The translations under genes and the position numbers were made by a program. DNA of 64,000 nt from Phyllostachys edulis. Its lineage: Eukaryota > Streptophyta > Magnoliopsida > Poales > Poaceae. Below, piece by piece: positions 33,113 through 46,070 of this stretch. The notes below the pieces were generated by a model that worked only from the letters and a program-made list of their open reading frames with translations, was not told the origin of the DNA and did no database searches. The stretch lies in assembly GCA_036346405.1 (NCBI GenBank), contig CM070548.1:67728877-67792876 (forward strand), given 5' to 3'. How positions within the stretch are numbered: position 1 is the first letter of the stretch; each line of letters starts with the position of its first letter.

Positions 33113-34673
33113 TGGTGATATGCCCTAAAGGCAATCATAGAGATGATTGTATCACGTCTATGTTTATGAGTTATAGAATAAATGTTATTATGTTCCTTGA
33201 ATGTATCATCAATTATAAAGATTAACAAGTATGTGACTTGTTGGTGAAGCTCTTTAACTTATATGATGTTGTTCTGAATGTATCCCTGGTCAGATGTCAC
33301 TGGTCGGAACACTAGTGACTTATCGACCAACACATGTATTGATTGATGACCATATTTCACCGGTCATGGATATAGGTATATCGAATCAATAATGTGAATA
33401 CATGTCAGAGAACATGGTGTTGGATTGACCCACCTTGAGACACTATTGAGATTGTTATAATTTCATGTGTCATCAGTTGGTCTCAAGCAATGATGAAGTA
33501 TAATCCTTAAACCTAAGATGAGCATGGTTTCCTACATGTGTAATAGTACACTTTAAGGTTGCCAAACGCTACTCCGTAACTGGGTAGTTATAAAGGTAGC
33601 TTTTATGTATGCTATGAAACATGCGGAGCAATGTGACTGGTCAGATATGGGATTTGCCCCTCCTAACATAACAGGACAAATATCTTTGGGCCCCTCGATG
33701 TGGTCGGATAAAGAAAGTGCATGGCCATGCCACTAGTGGTCGAAGAGTCGACCACATGAAGTTATCTGATACTTGATGGAGAAAGTATTGAACAATCCAT
33801 GGATGACAAACTATCTCACCTGGAGTTCAACCAGATATCGTGAGGCAATGGGAGAATACATGAGCAGGTCATTTAGTTCGATCAGATATGGACTGGTCGT
33901 AGACTGGTCGAATATAATCACTAAGTGATCGTAAACTAGTCGTAAGGAGTTACGAACTGGTCAGGACTAAATATGAACTGGTCGTATAGAGATACGAGCT
34001 AGTCATAAGTGATAAGGACCTGATTGTAGATCATATTGCATTAAGATTCATCCGATATAATTTATGTGCATCAGGAATCGTTATATCCTGCTAGGAACCG
34101 CTAATGACTCGTGGTCGAAAAAGTGTTTTCGAGTCACAACCGATTACACATGGTCGAAAAAGTGTTTTCGAGTCACAACCGATTACACATGAACCTACAG
34201 GGTCACACACTTAACGGGTTATAACAAACGTGTTCGGATAGGATCCGTCATGGGCACTATATAAGGAGATGCATGAGGCTGTTGGGACATAGAGAAAGAC
34301 ACACATGATATGAATTGCTCCACCAAAACCCTAGCCGTCATCTTCTTGAGAGCCCTACCATGCGAGTTGGTGCTAGCACACCGACGTACGGCGTTCCACC
34401 CCTGGACGTGTGGATACCGTAGAGGCGCTGCTGTGATTGCTTTTGCGCTGATCAAGGATGATCTTCACAAGGAACATGATTGGTTGCTAGAGGAGATGAT
34501 CGGTTTTGAGGACGGTGGGCGATCGACTACGACCGCTACATCGACGCCCTCTTCGTTGGATCAGGCTGCTCCAACTCTTCTTCCACTGCACTGCACATCT
34601 AGTGGTAACAATCTATGAACTTTTGCTTGCATGGCATCCTGGTTTACGTGGTAGAATTTTTGAATTGCCAGCT
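33113..34673 (+). mobile_element. Solo LTR in the MULE transposase (family B)
   Basis: The insert is flanked by AGTGT at 33108-33112 and 34674-34678 and interrupts the MULE frame between codons of one reading phase. It starts TGGTGATATGCCCTAAAGG, resembling known grass copia LTR starts. It contains CTATATAAGG at 34257-34266 as TATA box and a 39-bp tandem duplication at 34113-34190. No coding domain is present. The 3' end reads GCCAGCT rather than a canonical CA, so the boundary rests mainly on the target duplication and frame logic. Confidence 0.7.
34113..34190. repeat. 39-bp tandem duplication in solo LTR B
   Basis: GGTCGAAAAAGTGTTTTCGA and following bases occur twice, at 34113 and 34152, without visible mismatch, about 70-145 bp upstream of the TATA box. 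This position suits a duplicated enhancer-like element. Confidence 0.85.
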
Positions 34674-36830
34674 AGTGTAGCCTACCCGTATCCCTTCAGG
34701 CAAAGCGTATGGGAGCTAGTCAAATTGAATGGAAGTGTAGCATGGGGCCAGTACATGCAGATTGCTTCCCAAGCGGAGGCGGCGATATACGGGAAGCCGA
34801 TGGTGTACATGAATTTTGTATGTAGGGTGCCGGGACACGTTGATGATGTTGGTGCCTCAGGAAGCGGGCAACCACATGTGGAGGTTGAAGATGGTAGCAC
34901 GGAATGTGCTGTTTTGGAGGAAGTGTACGAGAGAAGACATGTGCATAATTTTATGCAAAATGATGGGGCTGGACTATAGTGGTCGGCCCGCATTGACTGC
35001 CACGAGTATCTACCAGACCAGCCTCTCGGGTTGGAGTCCGACAAGGATGCTGACCTAAGCTCGAATGGTAGTGAGGAGGACGCACCCTAGGGTGGTGGTC
35101 CAACCAGCGGAATTGTGTCATCGGAGGTGCCTTACGTGGCATCCAGACTTGATGATATCATAGTGTGGTCGCTCGCACTACTACAAGAAGAAGGGTCTTA
35201 GTGGGGGTTTGACGTTGACACCCTCTTAGTTAGGCAACACTTCCCTAGCAAGGTGGTCAATTAGCAAGCTATAGCACGGTACATTTTGTCCATTAGCCGT
35301 GTGTACCGGGTGCACCGGTCCAACCCAGGATATTACACAGTGAAGTGCCTAGTGAAGGCTGCCTTGGCAAGGTCAGAGCTCACCGAGCAAAGTTCTTCGG
35401 CTCGGTCTTCACGGTCAAGACGGTGACCGACCATCCTTGCGAGCTTAGCGAGCCACTGTGGTAGCATAGAAATGTGACTTCCGCATATGTGGAAAGTCTC
35501 ATCAGCCACCTAGTTGCAGAGGACATGTTCGTCTCCCCCAATATGCCGCTGTTAGAAGTCGCTAATCTGGTTGGTTATCTAGTCAGCTATAGCAAGGTCC
35601 GACAAGCCAAGCAGAAGGTTATCGAGGCCATGTACGGGATATACGAAGAGGTATACAACATTGTGCTGAGAACGCTTCACCAGATTACCAAAGCAAACCA
35701 CGGCACGTATATAAACAAGATTGAAAGTGAAGATCATGATAGAGGCCTTAATTGCTTCATACTGGATCGGGTGTTATGGGCTTTCGCCTAGGCCATAGAG
35801 GGCTTTAAGTTCTGTCGTCCGGTGCTCACGATGGATGACACTTTCCTCATCGGGAGGTACAAGGGTACCATTCTCACCGCGATGGTAGCCGACGTGAATG
35901 ACCAGCTTCTCCCGGTTGGTTTTGCCATCGCAGAGAATGAGAACACATCCAGTTGGATGTGGTTCCTAGCAAATGTGAAGCGGGCGATTATGGGAGACTA
36001 GCCCAGCGTATGCCTTATTACAGATCGTAATGTTGGGTTGTTGTCGGCTCTCAACACCATGAGAATGGGACAAAACCCCCTTACCAGTGGAATGACGTGG
36101 AAACCCGGTGGTGCATGAGGCATCTTGCATCAAACTTCTTCACGCGGTTCCATAGTCAAGAACTAATGAAGACGTTCAAGGCGTTGTGCATGCAAAACTA
36201 GAGACAAAAGTTTGAGTCCATCTGGACAGACCTCGAACATCGGGCTATGAGGCATATAAGGGAGTCCCCTCCGGAGACACAAGAGGGACAGCAGGCCACG
36301 AGTTGGCAATCAAGGAGCACCATAAGTTTCACGCAGTGGATTAGTCTCTATGCTCCTAAGTTGGAGAAATGGTCCCTGCTCTATGACACAGACGGTGCAA
36401 GGTACGGAATTATGACGACCAACATATCTGAGGTATACAACAGCGTGTTGAAAGGTGTGTGGTGCCTCCCTATCACCGCGATTGTTGAGGAGACCTTGAC
36501 TCGTACGGTCGGTTACTTCGTCAATAGAGCCACCGCAGTGAGGCGACAGTTAGAAGAAGGGAAGCAGTGGTCCGAGGACATGCGGAGGTATATGGGCCAG
36601 AAGAAGCAGAAGGCCCAAATGCACGACATGCGGGTAATCGATGGCCTCAGGAGGAAGTACGAGATCAAGCTTGGGCAAAAATATGTCAATAGTCATGCCA
36701 GGGGCGGAAAGGAAACATGCATTCACCCTAGGTGATGTGTCTACATGCACCTGCAACAAGCCGAACTCTTTTTTCTATGCGGCTGGCGAAGGCGGAGGCA
36801 ACGTGCGCTGTATACCAGATCAGAAATAAT

Positions 36831-37132
36831 TTTGACGCACTGTAGTACATACACAGTAGCAGATCGAAAATAAAGTTGACAACACACACTGTAGCCGACG
36901 GAGTGGTAGATTGATTGGAAAACAAATAATTAAAGCGACGCAAAGGAAACCAAGATCAACGACTAAACACAATCTCTAATGGGTCGAGACCTAACCAAAC
37001 TCACTAAACAATATCAGATCAAACTTCAGGTTAAAGGGGATTTTTTGTGGCTTTTTGTGTATAGGATAGAAAAATAAATCTAACTACGGGTAAATTGATC
37101 CTACCGTGGCAACCGATGATCTAATACCAAGA
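36831..37132. other. Unassigned sequence after the MULE
   Basis: AT-rich sequence with no recognised coding motif; probably internal sequence of the reverse-strand element whose LTR lies at 37133-37541, truncated at the MULE boundary. Confidence 0.35.
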
Positions 37133-37541
37133 TGATGCGGGGGAAGGCCCGATCTTCACGACGTAGGATCGATGATAACTTTGGATCCATGTAACCTAAC
37201 GAACCGATGGCGCCAACCACTGTCAAAACAGCAACCTGCGACAAAAGAATTCGCCCAACCACACGCTCGTGATCCTGTCTACCTAACCACACAAAGTAGA
37301 CGTGTTGATGCTCCTTCAAAACACAAGGATTCACAAGAACAACGGGGTTGAGAACGCCCAATTCCCCTCTAGGTTGTATTGTATGTCAAACCCTAGGAAG
37401 AACAAGCGTATAGATTTCTCTCAAAATAATAGATTCATATTCGTGGTCTCCTTTTACATGGCCCTCGGCCATCCCTTTTATATGGGTGTACACACGCACT
37501 GCTCCTCTGCAAGCACTATATGATAACCGGTTCTCCTAACA
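37133..37541 (-). repeat. Candidate short LTR on the minus strand with degenerate PBS
   Basis: Reading the minus strand: TGTTAGGAGAACCGG at 37541, a CATATAAAAGGG box near 37480, then CCGCATCA and, 3 bp later, TGGTATTAGATC (37118-37129), a two-mismatch version of the initiator tRNA-Met PBS. This is the layout of a copia 5' LTR of about 410 bp. No second LTR or coding region is visible. Confidence 0.5.
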
Positions 37542-39188
37542 GTCCAAGTCCACACTTAATGAGTTAAAAGTGAATTCATCAACAGCGAGTATGAGACCGT
37601 GTTGGCTCCCAAGATCAGCGACCAACATGCTTATACTCTCATTCAACGTCAATCATATCCATAAAACATTCATACATCGATAATCCAAAAGACATACAAC
37701 ATAATATTTAAGTCTACAACTATTACAAGTGGCCGACCGGCGAAATTCAAATAAGAACAACAAGTAGCTAATGAGGACATCAACCCTAAGGATGCAACCA
37801 CTACTTCGACCCACTACACGGCATCCTCTACTTCAACCACATCTTCTCCGATAGGACTTTCAGCTACCGCGCTGCCATATTCACCAGTTGGATCGAGCTA
37901 CGTCTACTCCTACAAGCTGAGCTGCGTCTACATGCCATCGTACTATGTCTACATGCCCTGGTGCTGCGTCACCTCTTGTTGGTCCATGGGCTGTGTAACG
38001 AATGGGCTGACTTGGCCCATATGGCCCATATGCTGGCCGGCCATCCCCCTAGGTGCCCGCTTGGCCCATGTGGCCCGTATGCATCACCCTAGCTGCCTTC
38101 CCCCTTGGGCCGCACTGTTCACGGTGGTACTGTTCACGTGAACAGTACCATGTGAATAGAATCACCCCCTTAGTTTTTAGCTATGTGAGGCTCCCCCCTA
38201 TTTAAGGAGGCCTCACATTTAGTTGAGGAACCCCAGCTTCTTTAGAGATTATTCTACATAGCAGTCTCGCTGCACGTTTGGTTGAGGAACCCCAACTTGT
38301 GAACTTAAAGATTTATTCGCAATACAATTTTAGATTGCATCTTCTACTCTCTTGCTTGTGTTCTCGATTCGCTTACAGGAGATAGCCTTCTTGGCGAGGT
38401 CAACCACGTTCGGCACAGTTGATAACCATCGGAGCAGTGGTGTAGTGATTGCGAGGGGTTCGATCTATTTTGGTCGGAGCCTTTGGATTATCAATGTCAT
38501 GTTCTCCACAATCGACTTATCACTACCTTTCGGAAGATCGGGCCACTATCACATTAGTAGCAGCGGAAGCAATGTAAATAAACCAAAAGGTCCAGCATGG
38601 TGTGCCCCATAACCCATGTCAACCGACTGGGAGTTAAATAATAGCACTATTTGTTAGCGTCACCAAAATCGGCAGCTAACGAACTCGTCGGGCATAGAAT
38701 CGTCTTCACCTGAATTTGCAGCACCCAGGTTAAGTACAAATGTTCTCGCAAGTCTTACACAAATAAAAAATATTTATACTTAGAGGATAACAAAGGATGG
38801 CACTAGTGGCTTAGTTTTGCAGAAAACGCAACAATCCTTATTCCTAGACCATCTAGTTTGAAATTGCCAATTTTGCAAACATTTGTTTTGTAAAAAGAAG
38901 AACACAAGACATATATAGTTTTATAGATCAATCAATACCAAAGTGACAACCCACTTTGATAAACTAAAATGCATGAACATCCCATTCATACCGAAACCAA
39001 GTTGTAAACATGTCAAATTTTAATTACAAGACTAACGATGATGCATCCCAAAGCAAGTGATGTCCATAACCGCGGACACGGATATTCAAATAGATTTAAC
39101 TCTACAGAGGTGTACTACTTTACCACATGACTCGATTAGCCCGTAAGCCTCCAGATAATGACACACTTCCTTGGGTATGCCGACTAGG
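37542..39188. other. Unassigned; LTR-like part at 38195-38640
   Basis: No gene seen. A TATA-like CCTATTTAAGGAGG at 38195 is followed by a duplicated TTGAGGAACCCCA motif (38223 and 38281) and then leader-like sequence, suggesting part of another LTR on the plus strand. Boundaries and family are unknown. Confidence 0.35.
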
Positions 39189-41935
39189 TGAAGAATCTAG
39201 ACTCACCATTATGAGTTAATGGAGTATTTTGGTGATTAATGACAAATCTAAATGTGAGAATAATATGTTTATTGGCTATGATATTGTTTAGTCTTATTTG
39301 GATGAAAAGGTGAAAATCACGGAGGTATGCATTGGACATCACATTCTTATATATCGTTGCATTCCTCGGATCCAAAATATAGGTTGAACTCCACCAAAAG
39401 TTTAACTTGAATATGTGCATATATTTTTATTACACATTCATGTATGCACACATTTAGGGGGAGTTTACTCTATGTTTTGTGGTTTCATTAGTATTGATCC
39501 ATATTTATTTATCCACATATATTGGGGATATCTACTTTGAAATATATCCTTTGAGTATATAAAATTTGTGTAGTTCATATATACTCATATTGCTTTATAT
39601 TCAATTATCTGCAATTGTGTTGTGGGACTAATGTGTGTGCTAAGATGTTTTCAAGGCTTAGTTCCAGAGTTTAATTGAAGACATGAAAAGGAAAGGCAAA
39701 GATGATAAAAGATTGGCATGACTCAAGACAAAGGAGTCGTGCATTGCATTTGTTTTGCTTCTGGAAAAGTTTTCAGTGAAAATCGGTATGACCGCATTTG
39801 ATATGCGGTACTACCGATGTGTGGTAGTACCGGAGTTCTTTTGGCAGAACTACCGTAGTGCGGTATGACCGCATATTTTGAGCAGAACTACCGCACACCG
39901 AAAGTTCCAAAGTTTAGTTGGCGGTACGTTATCTCTAGAGAGGGCCAGTTTTGGACCTCTAAGGGAAGTGGTAGTATCGTGCTATGTGAACGGAACTACT
40001 GAAGAGCGAAACTACTGCATGATCAACGGGGGTAGTACCGCACCTTTCTACAATGGCTTGTTAAGAAGCATTTATTGTAGGTATATCTTGGTGATTAATG
40101 TCAATAAAATTATGGGACTAACATTTTCCATGAATTGGATGAATAGGTTATGTTCCAAGGTAATGGAGACTTCGGATGGCATCATGTGTTGATCATCATC
40201 AAGTCAAGGTTCAAGAAGAGGATGCATCATGTGTTGATGCATATCAAGATCTCGAAGAGGAGATGATCATGAGTTGATCATCAAGTCAAGAGAAGACTCA
40301 TCATGTGTTGATAGAGGTCAAGTAAAGGATGCATCATGGGTTGATGCATGTCAAGACGATGACACAGACTTGAAGTGAAGATGTGCGTCATCAAGCTTCA
40401 AGAAGATGCTCAAGGCAATGGTATGACTAGCTAGGGCTAAGGATGTGTTCCTAGTCTTTTACCGGTCTTGGTGTTTGGTTGGAAGACCGGATTGCTAGTA
40501 TAGGTTTGCCGTACTATTAAGAGGGGTCTTGTCTAGCAGCTTGAGTCTCATCATGTGTTGATAGCTCAATCTTGCTCGCTCTAGCTCTCCATGGCATGAT
40601 GCTATTATTTACAAATGTGTTTTGCAAATAGTCGAGACTCATGCATTTAATCCTTGTAGCATGTGACTATACTTTGCAAATGTATTTTACAAATGGTTAA
40701 AGTCCATGTACCTACTCCTTATGACATGATCTAGGTTTGCAAATTGTTGAGATTCATGCATTTTCCTTAGCATAGTCTAAGAGGGCTTGTTGCTATTTCT
40801 TTGGACTTAGACCATGATAGTAGCTCTTTGGAGTTGTGATTTTGATTTGATAAAATGTGTTTGGGATCAATCAAATAGGTGGGTTGTGTAGCCCTCTGAA
40901 TAAGCTTTCCATAGAGTTCAAGATCACTCAATTCCGACATCGGAGTCAAAAGTTATGACCTTTTTACCGAGTGTCGTCTGTGCTGAAATTGGACTGCGGT
41001 ACTATCGCCCGAGAGGAGAGGTACTACCGCAGAACGGTAGTTCTGGCCATTGTACTGTGGTACTACCATACTAAAGTCTTTAACGGCTAGTTTTTGAGTC
41101 GTTAATGCACCCGTGTGACCGATGAACAGTAGAAAATGATATACTGGAGTTTGTACGACAGTACTACCGCAAATCCTGCTTTTTGGGGATTTCTGCTCCA
41201 AACGGCTAGTTTTTATGTGTGGGCTATAAATACCCACCTTGGCCTGTTGAGAGATAAATCTTGGCATCTTATTTCACTCACTTTAGCTAGTGTGAGCTTC
41301 TCCTCTCAATTGTGCATGTGTTGCACTTTGTGAGCAAAGAGAGAGGTCTCTAGTTGCATGTGTTGCATCTAGAGGTGGATTTCGTATTCACTTGAGCTTG
41401 TGCATTTGTTGCACATGGTGAGAGTCAAGCAAGGGGCTTGGCTTGTTACTCTTGGCGTTTGCCGACACCTAGACGGCGTGGAGGCGTCGTGGACTGGTGA
41501 TCTTCTCAAGAAGCTTGCGAGAAGGCCCGGCGTGTTGTGAAGGTTGGAGCTCACCTATCTAGAGTAGGAAAGAGCTACCACTAGTAGAATTGAGGTGTTT
41601 GGCTTAATTTGTGGAGCTGGTACAATTAGTTTGGGATTACCTCAACGTGGATTAGGAGAGACTGGCAAGTCTCCGAACACCACGATAAAACGTCATTGTG
41701 TCATTGTGCTTTATTTCTCTTGTGTTTTACTTTGTGGAATTTACATTCCTAGAAATAAATTGCTTATAGTATTTGCATGTTTGCTATCATTAACAGTCTT
41801 ATATTATTGGTTCACTTAATCAAAACTAGTTGATTTAGGTTTAATTGAGCAAAACTGAATTGATTTACAATTCCGCATAAAACTCGGTTTTAGCCAAAGA
41901 AGTTTTTAAAAATTGCCTATACACCCCCCTTCACC
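39189..41935 (+). repeat. 5' LTR of element S2
   Basis: The start is fixed by comparison with 50038. The end is approximate: a C-run (CACCCCCCTTCACC, near 41925-41938) resembles the 3' end of S1's LTR, but the PBS expected next is absent and the gag ATG follows at 41952. A TATA box (GGCTATAAATACCC) lies at 41222. The LTR contains GCGGTACTACCGC-type palindromes (39785-40040, 40990-41170) and repeated CATCATGTGTTGAT words (40180-40560). Confidence 0.65.
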
Positions 41936-41951
41936 GTCTAGAGAGTAAAGG

Positions 41952-43323
41952 ATGGCTAGTGAGGGTTTCTGCTTTGGTAGAGCACCACACTTTGATGGTT
42001 CAAATTATGCTCATTGGAAAATTAGAATGACCATTTTTATTAAGGCCATGAGCTCAAACCTATGGAGAATCATTGGTGCGGGTTTTGCTACTCCAATTGA
42101 TCCACAAAACCTGACTAAAACGGAAGAGCAAAACTTGCAACTCGACGCTCAAGCTTTAAATGCTCAATATAGCGCCTTGAGTGTAGAGGAGTTCAATAGA
42201 GTGAGCAACCTTGAAAATGCTCATAATGTTTGGACAACTCTCATGGAAATTCATGAGGGAACCTCTACGATCAAAGAAACTAAATTGTATAGGTTAAAGC
42301 TCAAGTATGAGTCATTTACCATGTTGCCTCATGAGAGCATCAATGAGATATATTCTAGAATAAACAACATAGTAAATGAGCTCAAAGGCCTATCTTGTGA
42401 TTTAACCAATCTTGATATTGTGCGCAAGATGCTTAGGGCTCTACCAGATAAATATGAGACCTTGGTGACATTATTCCTCAATTCATCCGAATTGCCAAGG
42501 ATGACTCCTACTGCTCTTTTGGAAAATCTCCTCACAAATGAATTGTACAAAAAGGACAAAGATGAGCTCAAGGAGATGGCCTCAACTTCAAGCAAAAAAA
42601 TTCATGCTTTCAAAACGAAATATGATTCAAGTGAAGATGAGGATCAAGACGAGGAAGATGATGACACCAAAGAAGAATTGGTTACTCTCATGAACAAAAC
42701 AGAAGATCTCATGAAGAGACGTGACTCACATAAACACTCAAGCACATCTTCAAATACAAAGCACCACAAGACTCTAAGGTGCTATAATTGTAAAAAATTA
42801 GGACATGTTGCCTCAAGGTGTCCTTATGATGGGGAAGATGAAGAAGAGCCCAAATCATCATCAAGAAAGAAGAATGATGACAAAAAAAAACACTTTATTG
42901 GGCTAGCTATAAAGGAAGATTCATCAAACCTCTCAAATGCAAATGAGGCTCTATCACTATTTGACATGTCCACATGCTTCATGGCAAAAGGTAACAATGA
43001 GGCAAAAGATGATGATGAGCCTTCATACGATGATTTGATGGACATGCTAGAGGACTTAAATGAATACCTTGGTAAGGAGATGTTAAAATTCAAAGTTTTG
43101 AAGAAAGAGTATATCTATCTTCAAAATAATTATGACATGCTAAAGGATGAGCACGAGTCTCTCCTTCTCAAGGAATTCACTAAGTCCAAAGTGGATATAG
43201 GCATTGCATGTGATTTATTAGATGATATGCCATGTGTAGTTGCTAACTCTTGCATTGCATCTAAGATTAGCATATCTACTTCTTGTGATGATTTAGTAGA
43301 TGTACATTGTTGCTCAAAATTAG
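41952..43323 (+). pseudogene. gag: Gag of S2, N-terminal part, cut by a solo LTR
   Basis: The frame starts at ATG 41952 and is open to the insertion. It contains a UBN2/copia Gag domain (FDGSNYAHWKIRM, near residue 14; LKLKYESFTMLPHESI; LRALPDKYETLVTLFL), an acidic stretch (SSEDEDQDEEDDDTKEE) and a CCHC zinc knuckle CYNCKKLGHVASRC near residue 277. Gag proteins of this type form the particle and bind RNA. The solo LTR at 43324 supplies a premature stop after KLV; the coding sequence resumes at 45454. Confidence 0.85.
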
Positions 43324-45453
43324 TGTAATACTCCAATTTATTCTAAGGAAGAAAGCATTCAAAAGAAAAATTAGACATAAGAAAAAGGGGGTTTCTGCAG
43401 TCCTTCGGCAACCCGGGTCTCGGGCCTTGGCCTAGGAGGCCCATGAGGGGCCAGCCACCAATAAAAGGAGGGGAAAACCTTAGCCACTACTGTAGCACAC
43501 CTCTGCTACAGTAGCCGCCATCGCTGCAATGCCCTGCTACAGTAGACATCCCCCCCTTGTACTCCATTGCGTTTCCCCTCCCTCTTGGTGGTGCTCTCCC
43601 ATTGCTGTCGGCCAAGGAGAAAGGTGGAGGAGAGGGAGACAAAGGGGAGGGGAGAACCACCAGAGGATTTCAGCGAATGCACACGCATCTTCTAGGGTAA
43701 TGATCATCTTCTCGCTGTTTGGATCATGTTAGTTTCTTAATTGCTATCGATTAGAGAATCGCTGAACTGCTGTGATTGGAATTAGTAATATGTACCCTAT
43801 TTGTACATCAGTTTTTGTGTAGTTCAAGACAGAATTGGAGGTTAGGGTCTCCTAAAGATTTGTGGGGATTATCTTAAGGTTTCTATAGGTTCTAAGATCA
43901 CCTAATTCGGAGTTGTAGTTTGTGAGATACGTTAGTTTCTTTACTGCTGTCTAGAAATCCTAACGAAATACAGCAGTCGTTTTGTTTAATAAATAAGGTT
44001 TTGTAAATGGCTGATTCAAGGAAGTCTCCCAACACAACTTTCGTAGGAAATTCCCTTAGCTTTCCATATTGTTAAAGATCATGAATTTTGGTTCAGTCAT
44101 TTGAAAGATATAGATTTTTTTGTACTGCTGTTCATTCTGTTTGTCAGATTCTGACTTTAGGTTTTCAACTGTATGTTAGATTTAGATAATAGCAGAATCA
44201 GAGGATCTCGCCAACTAAGTTATTGTAGATACTTTTGTTATCTTTCCAGAGAATCTGATAATGAATTTTTATGATTTACAGAGCGAAAGTTATGCAATTT
44301 ATAAGGCCACTGCCCAGTTGTAGTTTCCTGCTAGTTTGTCGTCTGATTTGAGTAGATCAAATAATTAAACCTTGGGATCTGGGAAGGCATTTGAAAGCAT
44401 TGCGAATAGCGTCATGTTACCATGTTGATCTTATTTTGAGTAACTTAATTGTTGTAGGAGGAGTGGCTTCGGGGTTAGTGGCACCTTCCTTGCCTCCTAA
44501 CGTGTCGCAACATGAAAGGCAAGTACAACTCGAATTGTCTTAACTGTTTATTTGTTCAAAATGATTGATGCTTATGAAATGGCTAAACTCTACGACTTGT
44601 GAGTAATTCCAATATTACTTGTTTCCTTTCATGGTTGTTATCTCAAGCTTCTTTGTGAGTATGTTTTTCATTACAATGTCTTCGTTCATTCATTCATGAT
44701 TCACCCACGGGAGTGGGTAATGAAGTCCCATCATTCCAATATGGACAAGTAAGACCCATCATTCCAATATGGGCAAATTGGATCTCCGTTTGAAAGATTC
44801 TTCATACGAGCCTTAGATCCCCGTATTTTGGATAATGTAGGCATGAGTGAACACTGACGGGTGTTCACTGGCTATACCGATATAAGCAGAAGAGAAGTGG
44901 ATGCATTTTCATACTTGCATAGAATTCATATCAGTTTATTATGTATTCGAATTATTGTTGATGGCATGTTTATGATTTGTTGCTTTCAATGACAATCAAT
45001 TGTATTTGCTGAGTCGTGGACTCACTCTTGCTAGTTTTGTTTTTATATAACCTTTGAGGATGACACGCTTTGGGGAGGGAGTAGTCACATGGAGGAGCTC
45101 ATTCTATCACTTATTTCACAAATTAGTTAATAAATATGTGACTACATTTTATATGAGAGTTTTGGATTATAATAATTGGTGTCATGATGATTATTATTGT
45201 TCGTCCTTAAGTTTTGTTCACTCTAGTTGATGTTTTACCTTTACCGGATTTATTCTTGATATTATTCCTCTTGAATGAACATTGTAAGCTGACATTTAGA
45301 GTCTTTATGCTTGCTGAAATTTTAGTTAGGTAAATTTAAATTATATTTGTGTGATGAAGTTTAGCTATCAGTAGTTGTTAAATTGTTGGGAACATCTTAT
45401 TATTGATTCATGTTAGAAGTTTAGGTAGCATCTTAGCTTTCGCATAGCCAGGG
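43324..45453 (+). mobile_element. Solo LTR (family A), second copy, in S2 gag
   Basis: It starts TGTAATACTCC at 43324 and ends near AGCCAGGG at 45453, lacking the last 7-8 bases of the family end (GTGTTACA in the copy at 2844). The target duplication is ATTAG at 43319-43323 against TTAG at 45454. Shared blocks with the minus-strand copy at 2844-4923 include the region with CACGGGAGTGG, GGGTGTTCACT and the TATACCG motif (about 44705-44885). Removing it reconnects two gag segments. Confidence 0.8.
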
Positions 45454-46070
45454 TTAGATGCTTTTATTTTCTCTATATCTTGTGAGACTAATCTTGTAGA
45501 GGAAAATAATGAGCTCAAGGCCTAAGTCACAAAATAAAAAAAATTAACTTGGATAGAAACTACAAAGGGAAGGCCTCTCTTGATGATATCTTGAGTAAGC
45601 AACGAAGCTTGAATGACAAGAGAGGGATTGGCTTCACTTCCAAGAAGAAGGAAAATAGCAAGACAAGGCACAATGCAAGATGCACTAAGAAATATGTCAA
45701 GTGCCTTGGATGCAATGAAAAGGGCCACAAAGTCTCGGTGTACCCAAATCAAATGGATGTCAAGTTAAGACATTCAAAGAAGAGGCAAACAGGCAAAGTG
45801 CAAGAAAAGAAGACAAGTAGGGGAAGCAAAAGCCCAACTTGCTATAATTGTCGGGAAAAGTGATATTTTAGTAAGGATTGTCCCAAAGGTATCACTCCTA
45901 AGCCTATTATCTATAATGATCATTATTTGCTTAGGAAGGCTAGTGATGGTAGGGTGATTACTAGAATTGTTAGCTCACATAAAACTATTGCTAGGGCCAT
46001 TTGGGTGCCCAAATCTCTTGTGACTAACATTCAAGAACCCAAACGAATTTGGGTACCAAAAGGTGCTTAA
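45454..46070 (+). pseudogene. gag: Gag of S2, C-terminal part, decayed
   Basis: The coding sequence continues after the solo LTR with TAA at about 45523, a probable indel in the A-run near 45535, then an open frame with YKGKASLDDILSKQRS. Two further zinc knuckles are damaged: CLGCNEKGHKVSVY has Tyr in place of the last Cys, and CYNCREK is followed by a TGA. The tail carries two IWVPK motifs and ends at TAA 46068-46070. Confidence 0.75.

Larger units (their letters stand above)
32862..36830 (+). pseudogene. MuDR-type (MULE) transposase, split by solo LTR and decayed
   Basis: Mutator-like transposases are DDE enzymes. The N-terminal part (32862-33112) includes a 30-bp tandem duplication (32937, 32967). 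A solo LTR at 33113-34673 splits the frame, which resumes exactly after removal of LTR plus one AGTGT copy. The MULE core shows Asp in TMDDTFLIGRYKGT (about 35830), Asp in CLITDRNVGLL (about 36012) and Glu in TTNISEVYNSVLKG (about 36418). A SWIM zinc finger starts at CTCNKPNSF (36754) and is then truncated. In-frame stops include TAG at 34977, 35089, 35789 and 36001, plus a TGA near 36118. No TIRs were recognised. Confidence 0.8.

Noticed and set aside
34310..34618. 102-codon frame before the MULE core
   Set aside because: It lies inside the solo LTR, just downstream of its TATA box; likely LTR leader sequence, with no family features.
35179..35193. CACTACTACAAGAAG as a possible CACTA left terminus
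   Set aside because: It lies inside the MULE reading frame and encodes part of it; no subterminal repeats follow and no matching right end was found.
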